Virus record (IMG/VR): IMGVR_UViG_3300009684_001322
Span: 1-35,096 of that record
Length of the DNA stretch: 35,096 nucleotides
Reading direction: 5' to 3' (one strand)
From: a virus
The translations under genes were made by a program, and so were the position numbers. A model generated the notes under the pieces. The model saw only the letters and a list, made by a program, of their open reading frames with translations, ran no database searches and was not told the origin of the DNA. Below, piece by piece: positions 15,517 to 22,187 of this stretch; the first letter of the stretch is position 1, and each line of letters opens with the position of its first letter.

Positions 15517-15837
15517 ATGAAATTCTTTGGATATATCACTAGCGCAGTTGATTTTGTTTATACATTCTTTAAAGATCACCTAGGGCATATTAGTGCTCAT
15601 ACACTAGGTTGGATTACTATTGTGCTACTACACTTTGCATCCGTACCTACACTACTTGCAATGATCCTAGCACAAAGCGACAAACTACCTCCTTACGATC
15701 TTATGTTGTTTGTTTGGGCGGCACTGACTACATTGTTCTTTAAGAGTCTAATTGAAAAGAACTTCTTGTATGTTTCTACAATCTGCTTAGGATTTATTGG
15801 TCAAGTAGTGATGTTGGGAATGATTGTGTTCAAGTAA
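15517..15837 (+). CDS. Small membrane protein with three helices (holin candidate)
   Basis: The 106-aa protein has three predicted hydrophobic helices (about residues 30-50, 62-78 and 82-104) and a short charged N-terminal region with FFKDHLGHISAHT. An AAGGAC ribosome site precedes the ATG. It is 36 bases downstream of the cell-wall hydrolase. Size, three-helix topology and position fit a class I holin, but I do not recognise a holin family, and other small phage membrane proteins look alike. A late promoter for the next gene overlaps its stop codon. Confidence 0.7.
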   Translation: MKFFGYITSAVDFVYTFFKDHLGHISAHTLGWITIVLLHFASVPTLLAMILAQSDKLPPYDLMLFVWAALTTLFFKSLIEKNFLYVSTICLGFIGQVVMLGMIVFK

Positions 15838-15845
15838 TATAAATA
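15838..15845 (+). promoter_or_regulatory. T4-type late promoter, start codon 5 nt away
   Basis: An exact TATAAATA overlaps the stop of the preceding gene and ends five bases before the ATG at 15851. The spacing is the same as at 4023. Confidence 0.85.
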
Positions 15846-15850
15846 CTTGA

Positions 15851-16144
15851 ATGCGAGCATACGAATTTATTGATGAATCTGCGGCCTGGCGCCGTAAAGC
15901 AGGTAAAAGCAAATCCGGCGGCCTAAATGCCAAAGGAGTTGCTTCTTACCGTAGAGAGAACCCGGGTAGCAAATTGCAAACAGCGGTGACCACTAAACCT
16001 AGTAAGTTAAAAGCCGGTAGCAAAGCAGCCAACCGCCGTAAATCATTCTGTGCTAGAATGGGCGGAGTTGATGGTCCTATGAAGAAACCCAATGGTGACC
16101 CTACTAGAAAAGCCCTTGCACTAAAAAAGTGGAATTGCGAATGA
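15851..16144 (+). CDS. Basic capsid-targeted protein, DUF6321-like
   Basis: The 97-aa protein is strongly basic after the N-terminal MRAYEFIDESA. That N-terminus resembles the capsid-targeting sequence of T4 internal head proteins (start MKTYQEF), and I-D-E|S fits the (I/L)-x-E| cut site of the T4 prohead protease. The remainder (KSKSGGLNAKGVASYRREN, then RRKSFCARMGGVDGPMK and TRKALALKKW) matches, from memory, the phage family DUF6321. It probably binds DNA inside the head or on entry into the host. It is read from a leaderless-type late promoter and overlaps the next gene by ATGA. Confidence 0.75.
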   Translation: MRAYEFIDESAAWRRKAGKSKSGGLNAKGVASYRRENPGSKLQTAVTTKPSKLKAGSKAANRRKSFCARMGGVDGPMKKPNGDPTRKALALKKWNCE

Positions 16145-16392
16145 AGATCACAGAACTATTGTCCGAAAAGAAATTAGCACACCCAACTAGCAGCGATTGT
16201 TCAGTTGGGCATTCTAGATTAAGCAATGTTCGATACAGCCAATGTGTTAGTCTCGGCCTGCTCAAACACGATACTGGCCACACTGATGGCACAGGTAAAC
16301 AGGGCGTTGCAGGTAGCGGCAAGGCATTAAACGGCCACAAAGCTAAAAGCGTAAAGTACGGCGGCGCAGTTAAAGATTACAGCGGCAAGTAA
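16141..16392 (+). CDS. Small capsid-targeted hypothetical protein
   Basis: The start at 16141 overlaps the preceding TGA stop (ATGA); a GTG four codons upstream is less likely. The 83-aa product begins MKITELLSEKK, again a capsid-targeting-like start with a possible L-S-E|K cut site. The rest is rich in Gly, His, Ser and Lys, with TDGTGKQGVAGSGKALNGHK, and basic overall. It is co-transcribed with the DUF6321-like gene. An internal head protein is inferred. It ends exactly where the convergent gene at 16393 ends. Confidence 0.65.
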   Translation: MKITELLSEKKLAHPTSSDCSVGHSRLSNVRYSQCVSLGLLKHDTGHTDGTGKQGVAGSGKALNGHKAKSVKYGGAVKDYSGK

Positions 16393-16734
16393 TTAATCTT
16401 CACCTGGCTCAAAGTGAGCCACAGCTTCTTCTAATAGTTCAATATGTGTGAGATTTAGATATTTGTTATCTAATTCGTAGAACTTTTCTTCCCCAGATTT
16501 TGAACATTCCACACCCAACATTTCCATAAGTTCAACATAGGTGATATCTTCATCTCGTAATTGACTAACCCAAATGCATGTTAGAAACATACACATAAAA
16601 ACCACACGTTCGTCATCGATCCCGTAATTGTCACACCAGGTTTCTGTTTTTTCAAGATAATATGCAATATCTTCTAATCGATCCTCTAGCTGAGCAATCC
16701 ATTCTTTTGTATGTTCTCTAGACCAATATTTCAT
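16393..16734 (-). CDS. Hypothetical acidic protein
   Basis: The 113-aa product is acidic and helical, with REHTKEWIAQLEDRLEDIAYY at the start and a conspicuous MCMFLTCIW patch in the middle. No family is recognised. Its ATG overlaps the TGA stop of the Fe-S carrier gene at 16731-17057 (ATGA), so both are read from the minus-strand late promoter at 17064-17071. Co-translation with an Fe-S carrier may mean a related role, but nothing in the sequence shows it. Confidence 0.75.
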   Translation of the reverse strand: MKYWSREHTKEWIAQLEDRLEDIAYYLEKTETWCDNYGIDDERVVFMCMFLTCIWVSQLRDEDITYVELMEMLGVECSKSGEEKFYELDNKYLNLTHIELLEEAVAHFEPGED

Positions 16735-17057
16735 ATTCTAAAACTTTCTCCACAACCACATTCTCCTTTAGAGTTAGGATTTAAAAATTCAAATCCTTCA
16801 TTAAGTCCATTACGAACCCAATCCATAGTCAAGCCATTTAGATACACTAGGCTTTTGGCATCAATCAATACCACAAAGTCAGTTTGAGCATAGTTGGTAA
16901 CACCCGTTTCAGCTGTGTATTCGTCCACATATTCCAACACATAGGCCAATCCACTACATCCTGTAGTCTTTACACCAATACGAATACCCACGCCCTTGCC
17001 ACGTTTTGCCAGATTCAGTTTAATCTTTTTAGACGCTGTGTCGGTTACGGTAATCAT
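16731..17057 (-). CDS. iscA: A-type Fe-S carrier protein (IscA/HesB family)
   Basis: The 108-aa protein has the family's three conserved cysteines at C34 (GCSGLAY), C100 and C102 (ECGCGESF), and normal family length. A-type carriers hold a nascent Fe-S cluster and pass it to apo-enzymes. Homologues occur in many marine phages. It is read from a TATAAATA late box six bases before the ATG. The plus-strand neighbour at 17086 is a second, diverged A-type carrier read from the mirror-image promoter. A phage with two radical-SAM enzymes has an evident need for Fe-S supply. Confidence 0.85.
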   Translation of the reverse strand: MITVTDTASKKIKLNLAKRGKGVGIRIGVKTTGCSGLAYVLEYVDEYTAETGVTNYAQTDFVVLIDAKSLVYLNGLTMDWVRNGLNEGFEFLNPNSKGECGCGESFRI

Positions 17058-17063
17058 GTATGA

Positions 17064-17080
17064 TATTTATAGTATAAATA
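17064..17080. promoter_or_regulatory. Palindromic bidirectional late promoter
   Basis: TATTTATA at 17064-17071 and TATAAATA at 17073-17080 are separated by one G and form a perfect palindrome. Each half is an exact late box, one per strand. The start codons lie six bases (minus) and five bases (plus) beyond the boxes. Confidence 0.85.
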
Positions 17081-17085
17081 TTAAT

Positions 17086-17415
17086 ATGGAACAAATAAAC
17101 ATCACTGATTCTGCAATATTAAAAATTGCTGATTTATTAGCAGAAGAAAACAATCCAGAATTAAAACTACGCACATTTGTACAAGGTGGTGGATGTAGTG
17201 GATTTCAATATGGATTTACTTTTGATGAGGAACAAAATGAAGATGACTTTTTAATTAAAAAGTCCGGCCTGTCTATTTTAATAGATGCAATGAGTATGCA
17301 ATATTTAACGGGTTCTACTATTGATTATAAAGAAGAATTAAATGGATCCAGTTTTGTTATCCAAAATCCCGGAGCAACCAGTACTTGCGGATGTGGTTCA
17401 AGTTTTTCAGTTTAA
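17086..17415 (+). CDS. A-type Fe-S carrier protein (ErpA/IscA-like)
   Basis: The start at 17086 is chosen because it follows an exact late box by five bases; the frame continues upstream into the opposing gene. The 109-aa product has C37 ([11 protein letters not shown]), C101 and C103 (STCGCGSSF). The [11 protein letters not shown] context is nearer the ErpA-type than the IscA-type, so the two phage carriers are probably not recent duplicates. It probably delivers clusters to enzymes in the infected cell. The gene is monocistronic; the ligase behind it has its own promoter. Confidence 0.85.
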   Translation: MEQINITDSAILKIADLLAEENNPELKLRTFVQGGGCSGFQYGFTFDEEQNEDDFLIKKSGLSILIDAMSMQYLTGSTIDYKEELNGSSFVIQNPGATSTCGCGSSFSV

Positions 17416-17431
17416 TTTGATAACAATCTAG

Positions 17432-17460
17432 TTGACAGCCTGGGTAAATCCCTGTATAAT
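17432..17460 (+). promoter_or_regulatory. Consensus sigma70 promoter for ligase/IF-1 genes
   Basis: TTGACA, a 17-nt spacer and TATAAT: a perfect consensus promoter 34 nt before the ligase ATG at 17495. Confidence 0.9.
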
Positions 17461-17494
17461 TAACGCATTACAAACACACTCTTTGAAAGTACCT

Positions 17495-18808
17495 ATGAGT
17501 AATTGCGATAGTATTATCCGAATTTTAGAAGATCATCCTAGCCGTTTAAATAAAGAAAGTATTATTGAAGCAGAAGCTCAAGCAAATAATACAGAATTGT
17601 TTGAAGGTATGCGTATGGCACTTGATACACTTTATACATTTGGTGTAAAAAAAGTCCCAACTCATAGCGGTCCAGATGGGCAAGGACTACCCTGGGTAGC
17701 ATTTAAAGAGCTGGCTCATTTGCTATACACAAGACAACTTACAGGACACAATGCCCGTGATGCTATCGAATTGGCATTGAGTGCTAGTACAGGTAACCAA
17801 TGGAATGATTGGTATCGCCGTATTCTTATTAAAGATCTACGTTGCGGTGTTAGTGAAAAGACTGTAAACAAAGTGCTCAACACATACCCAACGATCAAAC
17901 CTGTACCAGTGTTTGAATGTATGCTAGCACATGATGGTGCCAATCACGAAAAGAAGATCACAGGTAAAAAACTACTTGAACCTAAGTTAGATGGTGTCCG
18001 TGTAATCACTATTGTCAATGCAGCCAACAAGACGGCTACAATGTATAGCCGTAATGGTAAAGTGTTGGAAAACTTTGGACATATTACAAGTGCAATTGAA
18101 GCCAACATTGAACTATTTGAGCGCAGTATGGTTCTGGATGGTGAGATGGTTAGTAGCAGTTTTCAAGCACTGATGAAGCAGGTGCACCGTAAGAGCGATG
18201 CTCAAACTGATGATGCTCGTTTGATGTTGTTTGATGTATTGCCATTGAGTGAATTCCAAGCAGGACAAAGCATCATGGGTCAGAAGCGCCGCAGTAATCT
18301 GTTACGCGGTATGAAACCTGTGTTGGACAAAGTTGGCAGTATCGATATCATCCCACAGATTGAAGTTGATTTAGGTAGTTATGTTGGAGAACTGCAATTC
18401 AAACAATACAACAAGGATGCAATTGACGCAGGATTTGAAGGCATTATGATTAAAGATCTGGATGCACCTTATGTTTGTAAGCGTCATGCCAGTTGGCTCA
18501 AGATGAAGCCTTTTATTGAAGTGTCGTTGGAGGTTACAGATGTTGAAGAAGGTACAGGCAAAAATGAAGGCCGTCTTGGTGCACTGGTCTGCTCCGGAGT
18601 GGACGACGGAAAGGCTATTGTTGTCAATTGCGGTAGTGGGTTTAGCGATAGTGATCGAACTGAGTTTTGGTCTAGTCGTGATAGCCTCCCTGGTCAGATT
18701 GTGGAAGTAAGAGCAGATGCTGTTACACAAAACCAAGACGGTACTTATTCGTTGCGTTTTCCACGTTTCCTCCGTTTCCGTGGCTTTGTAGCTGGCGAAA
18801 AGATTTAA
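17495..18808 (+). CDS. ATP-dependent DNA ligase (T4 gp30-like)
   Basis: The ATG at 17495 is chosen because the only in-frame alternative (17432) lies inside the promoter. The 437-aa product has the nucleotidyl-transferase motifs in order: I at EPKLDGVRV (adenylated K164), III/IIIa-like DGEMV, IV at FEGIMIKD and V at WLKMKP, followed by an OB-fold C-terminal domain. T4 ligase is 487 aa with its lysine at 159, so length and position agree. It seals nicks during phage replication and repair. It is read from a consensus sigma70 promoter, suggesting early expression with the two small genes that follow. Confidence 0.95.
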   Translation: MSNCDSIIRILEDHPSRLNKESIIEAEAQANNTELFEGMRMALDTLYTFGVKKVPTHSGPDGQGLPWVAFKELAHLLYTRQLTGHNARDAIELALSASTGNQWNDWYRRILIKDLRCGVSEKTVNKVLNTYPTIKPVPVFECMLAHDGANHEKKITGKKLLEPKLDGVRVITIVNAANKTATMYSRNGKVLENFGHITSAIEANIELFERSMVLDGEMVSSSFQALMKQVHRKSDAQTDDARLMLFDVLPLSEFQAGQSIMGQKRRSNLLRGMKPVLDKVGSIDIIPQIEVDLGSYVGELQFKQYNKDAIDAGFEGIMIKDLDAPYVCKRHASWLKMKPFIEVSLEVTDVEEGTGKNEGRLGALVCSGVDDGKAIVVNCGSGFSDSDRTEFWSSRDSLPGQIVEVRADAVTQNQDGTYSLRFPRFLRFRGFVAGEKI

Positions 18809-18809
18809 T

Positions 18810-19052
18810 ATGGAACAACAGGCTCTTAAAGAAACACTTTATGCGGGCATTCATGCCCTTGCGTTGAATCGCCAGTATTATCTTCACAGTGGCGTAGGTA
18901 GTGATTACAGTCATTGGACTGACGAAGGTAAATTAGCTGTTGTTGAATATACTAAAGTAATGGTTGAAATGATGCTAGCTGAAGAAGAAAGATTGTTAAA
19001 TAACCGTGCCAAGGATCTAGTGATCAAAGGCCTAAAAGGAGAAACAGTTTAA
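18810..19052 (+). CDS. Hypothetical protein, 80 aa
   Basis: The gene starts one base after the ligase stop and ends directly before the IF-1 start, so it is part of the ligase operon. The product is helical and ends in a charged segment (AEEERLLNNRAKDLVIKG). No family is recognised. Translational coupling is likely because there is almost no spacing on either side. Confidence 0.75.
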   Translation: MEQQALKETLYAGIHALALNRQYYLHSGVGSDYSHWTDEGKLAVVEYTKVMVEMMLAEEERLLNNRAKDLVIKGLKGETV

Positions 19053-19271
19053 GTGAGCAAAGAAGAAGCAATAACAACAGAGGGCATAGTGGAAGAAGTT
19101 TTGCCAAATGCAATGTTCAGAGTAAAGATAGCGCAAGGGCCGACAGTGTTGGGTCACATCAGTGGCAGGATGCGTCAAAACAAAATTCAAATCCTCACAG
19201 GTGATAAAGTGCGGATTGAGCTAAGTCCATATGATATGTCAAAATGCCGAATAGTGTACCGTGAGAGATAA
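19053..19271 (+). CDS. infA: Translation initiation factor IF-1
   Basis: The 72-aa product has exactly the bacterial IF-1 length and pattern: [36 protein letters not shown], then [16 protein letters not shown]-1 is an OB-fold protein that fills the ribosomal A site and assists IF-2 and IF-3. All the blocks that align with E. coli IF-1 are intact, so it should be functional. The start is GTG, with AGGAG about 11 bases upstream. It closes the ligase operon before a strong terminator. A phage-encoded IF-1 is uncommon, and acquisition from a bacterium is likely. It may tune host ribosomes toward phage mRNAs, including the leaderless late ones; that role is inferred. Confidence 0.95.
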   Translation: MSKEEAITTEGIVEEVLPNAMFRVKIAQGPTVLGHISGRMRQNKIQILTGDKVRIELSPYDMSKCRIVYRER

Positions 19272-19293
19272 AAAAGCGCCCTAGGGCGCTTTT
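19272..19293. terminator. Bidirectional rho-independent terminator
   Basis: A self-complementary AAAAGCGCC-CTAG-GGCGCTTTT hairpin with A/T flanks serves both the ligase/IF-1 operon (plus) and the HNH gene (minus). Confidence 0.9.
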
Positions 19294-19294
19294 C

Positions 19295-19813
19295 TTATGT
19301 AAGATACGTTGCCCAACTTGGATGACGTAAATCAAACTTCATTTTCTTCCTCTTATCTATTAATTGGAAGTATGTGGGTTTAAATGGTTTGATCTTGGGA
19401 ACAATCCGTTTATCATTGCCTTTGTTAGCATTACATCTAGAACAACTACAGACGCAGTTCTCGTAAGTGGTCTTACCACCGTGACTAGTTGGTAGTACGT
19501 GATCCAATGTTGAAGTTTTGTTAGTCACAGCAATACCGCAATATTGGCAAGTGAACAAATCGCGCAGGAATACATTCTGTTTGCTAAAACGCACAGAAGT
19601 TTTCTTTTTCTGGTATTCCTTTAAGATCATAACAGCAGGCACACGGGTTTCCCAAGTTGCACTATGTACAATCCAATCTTCATACCATTCTAAAACCGTA
19701 GCTTTATCCGATACCAAATATCGTATGGATTCTTCCCACGTGATTGTACTCAGCGGAAGTAGAGAAACTGGGCTTACGTCAGCATTTAGTATTAAACAAG
19801 TAATTTTAAAATC
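19295..19813 (-). CDS. HNH endonuclease, start codon uncertain
   Basis: The HNH core is clear: LRDLFTCQYCG, TLDHVLPTSHGGKTTYEN, then CSRCNANKGN, with two zinc-binding CxxC pairs. Such nucleases are common as freestanding homing endonucleases in phages. The first conventional in-frame start is a TTG at 19717 (140 aa). The open frame, however, continues to 19813 and encodes ITCLILNADVSP and TITWEESIRYLV, which are conserved N-terminal blocks of this family. The only ATG there, at 19819, is followed at once by TGA. The gene therefore either uses a rare start such as ATT (19804) or carries a nonsense codon 2. It is read from a sigma70 promoter at 19888-19916. Confidence 0.8.
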   Translation of the reverse strand, partial: DFKITCLILNADVSPVSLLPLSTITWEESIRYLVSDKATVLEWYEDWIVHSATWETRVPAVMILKEYQKKKTSVRFSKQNVFLRDLFTCQYCGIAVTNKTSTLDHVLPTSHGGKTTYENCVCSCSRCNANKGNDKRIVPKIKPFKPTYFQLIDKRKKMKFDLRHPSWATYLT

Positions 19814-19887
19814 TCACATAATAAAGGTGTAGTTTGAGAAGCATATTAGACATGTATTTATTGAACAAATATACCACTTAGTATAAT

Positions 19888-19916
19888 ATTATAGCATAGG
19901 CTTAAAAAAGAGTCAA
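19888..19916 (-). promoter_or_regulatory. Sigma70 promoter for the HNH gene
   Basis: On the minus strand: TTGACT, a 17-nt spacer, TATAAT. It lies about 70 nt before the first HNH-family codons. Confidence 0.8.
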
Positions 19917-19937
19917 CTAAACCAGGTATACCAAAAA

Positions 19938-19968
19938 TTACCATATCATATCTAACTTAATATGGTAA
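19938..19968. repeat. Inverted repeat, possible operator or hairpin
   Basis: TTACCATAT at 19938-19946 and ATATGGTAA at 19960-19968 form a perfect 9-bp inverted repeat with a 13-nt spacer. A TATAAT (19975-19980) follows seven bases later, before the gene at 19993, and the minus-strand promoter lies on the other side. It could be a regulator site between the two genes. Confidence 0.55.
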
Positions 19969-19992
19969 ATAATCTATAATAAGGAAAATATT

Positions 19993-20295
19993 ATGGATAA
20001 ACGTATTACACTATACACATCTACAGGTACCGCTAGATATCAAAATGTTATTTTTGGCAATGTTTCCGCTACTACAAGCACAGCAATCTATTCTTCTAGA
20101 ATTTTAATTACTTCAGGCGGATCAGCAGCTACCTCAGTTGTTTATCTAGCATTTGGTACAAATACAAATGCTTCCTCATCTGGATTTGTTATGCCATCAA
20201 ATATGCCATTGGAGTTTAATTTCAACTCAGGCGATAAAGTATCAGTAATTGCCAGTGCTGGATCGGGTGTATTATCCATAGTTCCGTTAGTTTAA
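19993..20295 (+). CDS. Small beta-rich protein, possible virion decoration protein
   Basis: The 100-aa product is rich in Ser, Thr, Ala and Gly with alternating hydrophobic residues, suggesting a beta-sandwich. It has segments TSTGTARYQNVIFGNVSATT and PLEFNFNSGDKVSVIAS, a pattern seen in small phage structural proteins. An AAGGAAAA ribosome site precedes the ATG. A TATAAT 13 bases upstream may be its -10. The nuclease gene at 20297 starts right after its stop, so the two are coupled. No family is recognised. Confidence 0.7.
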   Translation: MDKRITLYTSTGTARYQNVIFGNVSATTSTAIYSSRILITSGGSAATSVVYLAFGTNTNASSSGFVMPSNMPLEFNFNSGDKVSVIASAGSGVLSIVPLV

Positions 20296-20296
20296 T

Positions 20297-21121
20297 ATGA
20301 AACAAATTCTACTTGTATTGTTACTAGCGGTATCGAATCCGGTACAAGCCTGGGAACAACGTGCTCCACAAGATCCACAAACCTGTAAAGTACATGCACC
20401 ATATGGATTCCCACAAACAGTAGGTGTACAACCAATTTGTCGCCAAGCGTATCTAGTAGGATATGATGCGGCTGCTAAACTACCAAAATATGTAACCTAC
20501 GAACTATTGCCGCAAAACGCTCTGGGATGTGTTGCCCGTACTAATGCTTTTGTGGCTGATCAAAGTGTTCCAGGTGGTGCTCGTCCGGATGACTATGCAG
20601 GTACAGGTTATGACAAAGGACACATGAGTCCAGACGGTGATCTATCATGGGATGTACAAGTAGAGTATGAAAGTTTCCTAATGACCAATATGAGTCCGCA
20701 GGCCGGATCATTAAATCGAGGCATTTGGAAGCTGTTAGAAACTAGTGTACGTGGATGGACTGTACAGCGTAATCAAAGTTATACAGTCTATGTTGGTGGT
20801 ATGTACAATGGCCAAGATCCAAAAATTGGAGCAGGGGTAATTGTTCCACATGGTTTCTATAAAATTGTAATTAATAATCAAACAAATGAAATTGCGGGAT
20901 GGGCATTCCCTCACACCAAACCATATCCTAACTTGGGTAATGATTTGACCAAGTTCCGTGTACCAGTTGGACAAATTGAAATTGCTGCCGGAGTTAAGTA
21001 TGCTTATCCTAAAGATGCCAAAGAATTACAACCCGGGCAAGAATGGCCTGTAGATTTTGGCGCATTGACTAACAGCAAGAGGCAGAAGTGTGGTACAAAT
21101 ACTTCTAACAACCAACAATGA
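20297..21121 (+). CDS. Secreted DNA/RNA non-specific endonuclease (NUC family)
   Basis: The 274-aa protein starts with a signal peptide (MKQILLVLLLAVSNPVQA, cut before W19). The NUC active site is seen as YDKGHMSPDGD with catalytic H109 (family consensus DRGH), followed by TNMSPQ and NRGIWKLLE, which supply the metal-binding Asn and conserved Glu. Family members such as Serratia nuclease degrade DNA and RNA with Mg2+. The signal peptide places it in the periplasm or outside the cell. In a phage it could break down DNA released at lysis or block incoming DNA in the periplasm; both are inferred. It is coupled to 19993-20295 and overlaps the short ORF at 21118 by ATGA. Confidence 0.9.
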   Translation: MKQILLVLLLAVSNPVQAWEQRAPQDPQTCKVHAPYGFPQTVGVQPICRQAYLVGYDAAAKLPKYVTYELLPQNALGCVARTNAFVADQSVPGGARPDDYAGTGYDKGHMSPDGDLSWDVQVEYESFLMTNMSPQAGSLNRGIWKLLETSVRGWTVQRNQSYTVYVGGMYNGQDPKIGAGVIVPHGFYKIVINNQTNEIAGWAFPHTKPYPNLGNDLTKFRVPVGQIEIAAGVKYAYPKDAKELQPGQEWPVDFGALTNSKRQKCGTNTSNNQQ

Positions 21122-21252
21122 TTATCCAGTCTATCCAGAGGATGATGGGCCCAACCGTCCTTGCAATTCTTACAATGCTGTTTAACGATATTGTTGAGGG
21201 GTTGAGTAGATTTGGATTAAGTATGATCGGTATCCCATACCCGGAAGAATAA
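21118..21252 (+). CDS. Possible small ORF, 44 aa, hydrophobic centre
   Basis: The ATG overlaps the TGA stop of the nuclease gene (ATGA). The product has a hydrophobic middle (GPTVLAILTMLF) flanked by charged ends and finishes IPYPEE. The four-base overlap is the coupling arrangement used elsewhere here and favours a real gene. It is short, lacks homology I can recognise, and could be chance. Confidence 0.4.
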   Translation: MIIQSIQRMMGPTVLAILTMLFNDIVEGLSRFGLSMIGIPYPEE

Positions 21253-21384
21253 CCCTTACCTTAGGGACCGTTGTCGTCACGGGGGCGAGCTTGCTTGCCC
21301 GGGCGTCCGAGTTGTGCCGTAAGCACCGGGTGTAATTACACTGCTGCGCCTTAATAAAGTCAGCGCCGCATAAAGTAAGCGGCA
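21253..21384 (+). ncRNA. GC-rich structured element, candidate RNA
   Basis: This segment is visibly richer in G and C than the surrounding DNA and holds several closely spaced stems: CCCT/AGGG at the left end, an eight-pair GGGCGAGC/GCTTGCCC hairpin, GTGC/GCAC, the palindrome GTGTAATTACAC, and a seven-pair hairpin with one mismatch around TTAATAAAG. There is no T-tract and no credible reading frame. It ends just before a late-promoter-like box. No known RNA family is recognised; it may be an RNA, a processing site or a DNA-level signal. Confidence 0.35.
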
Positions 21385-21392
21385 ACTAAATA
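21385..21392 (+). promoter_or_regulatory. Variant late promoter, start codon 5 nt away
   Basis: ACTAAATA resembles the TATAAATA box (six of eight) and ends five bases before the ATG at 21398, the same spacing as the exact boxes. Confidence 0.55.
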
Positions 21393-21397
21393 ACACT

Positions 21398-22183
21398 ATG
21401 CGAGCACTTGAATTTATTGTAGAAGCAGTTAGCGGAAACTACCTATATCACGGAGTACCTGATGGTAAAACTGTATCTGCCATATTAAAAAGTGGATTTA
21501 TTAAGCCGCAAGGAGTATTCGATTTTGATCGTAATCCTGATGATGATAGTGAAGAAGCCAATCCGGATGTTATTAGTCTAACTAGAGATCAACGATTAAG
21601 ATTCCCCTACGGAGGAGGAGTTGCTCAGTTTGTTGTTGATAAAGATGCACTAACTCAAGCAGGCATTATTGCTAAACCTAAAGTTGGTATAGGATATGGT
21701 AGAACAGAATCCGAAGAACGAGTTTATAAACCTATTCCTGTAAAAGCGCCATATGTTGTTGCTGTACAATATGATCCAAAATTAAAAGTGCCGCCTGCAA
21801 TCGTCACTCACTTTAAAGAATTGGGTGTTAAAATAGAGCCTTGGAGATCATTTGCTGAACCTAAAACAACTGAACCTAATGCACCTAAAGAAATACCTCC
21901 TGCCAAAAAATATACTGATCCAAAAAAATTAGAACTTAAGACAGACAACTACACCAATACATGGACTATAGCATATCGTAATACTCCTACCTCAGGTAGT
22001 ATTATACAACCATATTATATGATTGACAATGAGGCCGTTGTTAAAAAAGCCTATGCTGCTATTAAAGATAGAATTTCTAAAAATTTGAGTTTTGATGATC
22101 TATTACCACAAAATCAGTATGGTAAAAATTGGTCAAAGGGCAGCTACGAGATTAAACCCGGCGATCGAGGATATAAAACATAA
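21398..22183 (+). CDS. Capsid-targeted ADP-ribosyltransferase-like protein
   Basis: The 261-aa protein begins MRALEFIVEAV, a T4-like capsid-targeting sequence with a possible I-V-E|A prohead-protease site. Residues about 15-125 resemble a small ADP-ribosyltransferase fold: LYHG at 16-19, a strand ISLTR at 59-63 and an ExE-type motif E104-S-E106-E107. T4 packages and injects such enzymes (Alt) to modify host RNA polymerase and other proteins; this gene may be a functional counterpart. A proline-rich linker around residue 160 leads to a C-terminal part of unknown role. It is read from a late-promoter-like box with a leaderless start. The catalytic assignment rests on motifs only. Confidence 0.6.
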   Translation: MRALEFIVEAVSGNYLYHGVPDGKTVSAILKSGFIKPQGVFDFDRNPDDDSEEANPDVISLTRDQRLRFPYGGGVAQFVVDKDALTQAGIIAKPKVGIGYGRTESEERVYKPIPVKAPYVVAVQYDPKLKVPPAIVTHFKELGVKIEPWRSFAEPKTTEPNAPKEIPPAKKYTDPKKLELKTDNYTNTWTIAYRNTPTSGSIIQPYYMIDNEAVVKKAYAAIKDRISKNLSFDDLLPQNQYGKNWSKGSYEIKPGDRGYKT

Positions 22184-22187
22184 TACT

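Noticed and set aside
17432-17494. Upstream start for the DNA ligase at 17432
   Set aside because: The start would lie within the -35/-10 promoter and add residues with no ligase similarity.
19814-19816. Recoding of TGA as a sense codon in this genome
   Set aside because: TGA ends several genes with proper overlaps (16144, 16731, 21121), so a general recoding is not supported.
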